Source of the DNA: Chondrosia reniformis
Lineage: Eukaryota > Porifera > Demospongiae > Chondrillida > Chondrillidae
DNA length: 64,000 nucleotides
Direction: 5' to 3'
Assembly (NCBI GenBank): GCA_947172415.1
Contig: OX359200.1
Span: 2,234,501-2,298,500, forward strand
Below the pieces are notes generated by a model. That model had not been told where the DNA came from, did no database searches, and saw nothing but the letters and a program-made list of their open reading frames with translations. Of this stretch, positions 62,823-64,000 are shown in pieces. How positions within the stretch are numbered: the first letter of the stretch is position 1; every line of letters begins with the position of its first letter. A program made the translations under genes and the position numbers.

Positions 62823-64000
62823 GTTCCCAAGCTATACAAATGAAATGCTAAAAGAAGGCTCTCCTTTAAGTAAACCATATACTTAACATTTAACACACTT
62901 TATCATTATCCTGAACAGAACAGTACCTCAGACTGGGACAGGTTTCAGTCTGCCTAGGAGGATTTGAAATCAGGGGCCGTGACCCCAAAAATAAAGAAAA
63001 AATTAAAGTATTGGTATGCCATAGAAATATAATAAAGCACATTCTAAACCAGTAAGTCTTACATTTTCAAACGGTAAATATAGCCATTAAATATATAACA
63101 ATTGCATTTTTAGAGGTTCAAGACAGGGAGGTCACATCTGGCATTGTGGTATTGCCATTGTAAGGACATAGAAATTTGCAAAAGCAGTTGTAAACATTTT
63201 AGCAGCAGGAGGCTACAAACACATTGTTAGTTCCATGCTGCTTTCAGATGTTGTCATGTCTTTGGTTATATCTTCTGAGCTCTAGAGCTGGCTTATATCC
63301 ATTGAGAGTGTGCAGCAGAGTTTGTCGTTCTGGACACAGCTTGCAGGTTTGTGATGGTAGTTTGGCCTATTGGTAGAGGTTTTCATTGTGGAGCAAGGTA
63401 TCAGTTACGGAGTTCAACGCAAATTTGAAAATTTATTCTGGTAACGATAGAATGACAGAAGACCATAATTCTGCTAAACAGTTGCCACAAAACTTGCGAG
63501 TTGTCTGACATTGTCTTACCAAACCTCTGCTGTGGTTGGTATGTTTCTCAGCATCTTCAGCATCTATTTTCGTCTTTACATTGTGGATGATCTGTTTCCT
63601 ATGGCACCTGGGTCTTATTGCATAGTTTGCATAACTTGATGGAAGGGTTTGAATGCCTGTCGTCTGGAGACTACTTCTGCTTGTGTTTCCTGTGTGGCTA
63701 GGTGTCTGACCATGGGATCCCTTGATGACATCAGTGCTGCAGCCTTTGCAAATTAAAATTTCTTGTAGATGGTTACCACTGAAGACAGCTTGCTTCTCTT
63801 GGGAGGTATAACTTACTTGTAGCTGCACACTTGGCAAGACCTCACCATTTCTTTAGGAAGTGTGTTCCAAGTGTCTGAAGATTCTTCTCAACCCAGGATA
63901 TAGGAAGATCTGTGATGGAAATGTCCCACCAAAAGGCGAGGGCATAAAACTTCCTTGTAAAGTCTAAGTTTCTGCTGGCGTGTTACCAGAGTAACATTTA
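62823..64000. other. no gene recognised
   Basis: A 134-codon - strand frame at 63433-63837 has many Cys, His and Ser (for example TTRKFCGNCLAELW) and could be a transposon C-terminus, but no family signature is convincing. Confidence 0.35.

Noticed and set aside
63433-63837. 134-codon - strand ORF as a piggyBac-like C-terminus
   Set aside because: Cys spacing does not fit and no catalytic motif is near.

Overview
The window is animal nuclear DNA: AT-rich, intron-dense, with GT-AG introns often of 60-400 bp, metazoan-specific domain architectures (an ADAM10/Kuzbanian protease and an adhesion GPCR), and a heavy load of DNA transposons, retroelements and GTAC/TATG microsatellites. A non-bilaterian invertebrate such as a demosponge fits this texture. 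That is an inference; no marker gene settles the species.

Region by region. 1-2066: no gene; one inverted-repeat element (about 1366-1755) with hammerhead-ribozyme-like cores. 2067-5665 (-): complete ADAM10-like metalloprotease, 11 exons, 744 codons; its eighth intron looks like a minor-spliceosome (U12) intron. 57 bp away and divergent, 5723-6060 (+) holds the first two exons of a probable mitochondrial protein. 6100-13435: a LINE ORF1 PHD-finger relic, a THAP-domain gene broken by a 4-bp GTAC duplication, a 12-bp minisatellite, SINE-like repeats, and the last two exons of an unrecognised (+) gene ending 183 bp before the next start codon. 13619-39113 (+): one adhesion GPCR, 34 exons, 1,367 codons, all splice phases consistent: signal peptide, Ig, two thrombospondin-3-like/HormR modules, GAIN, GPS, seven TM helices, PDZ-ligand-like tail. 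Its GPS motif is cut by an 8.1-kb intron holding a dead DIRS-type retrotransposon, a 0.9-kb dispersed repeat and a 1.13-kb near-perfect palindrome.

39114-50311: dispersed repeats, a BEN-domain gene (43617-46504, +) with an antisense paralogue-like gene inside it (44255-45593, -), a dead Tc1/mariner transposase and a dead Merlin-type transposase. 50500-57660: a patchwork of truncated retroelements (Ty3/gypsy gag, RT, RNase H/integrase and at least three LINE fragments) joined at abrupt points. 57989-60770: a TIR-bounded element carrying a dead Tc1-like transposase (-) and an intact BEN-domain ORF (+), with CCGCGG-rich repeats just inside both ends. 61190-62822: a decayed multi-exon transposase-like gene followed by a histidine-phosphatase exon. 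62823-64000: nothing recognised.

The two large host genes are cell-surface proteins (a sheddase and an autoproteolysed adhesion receptor); nothing in the sequence shows that they work together. The most unusual candidate is the recurring association of BEN-domain ORFs with Tc1-like transposase relics, once between terminal inverted repeats with palindromic subterminal arrays.
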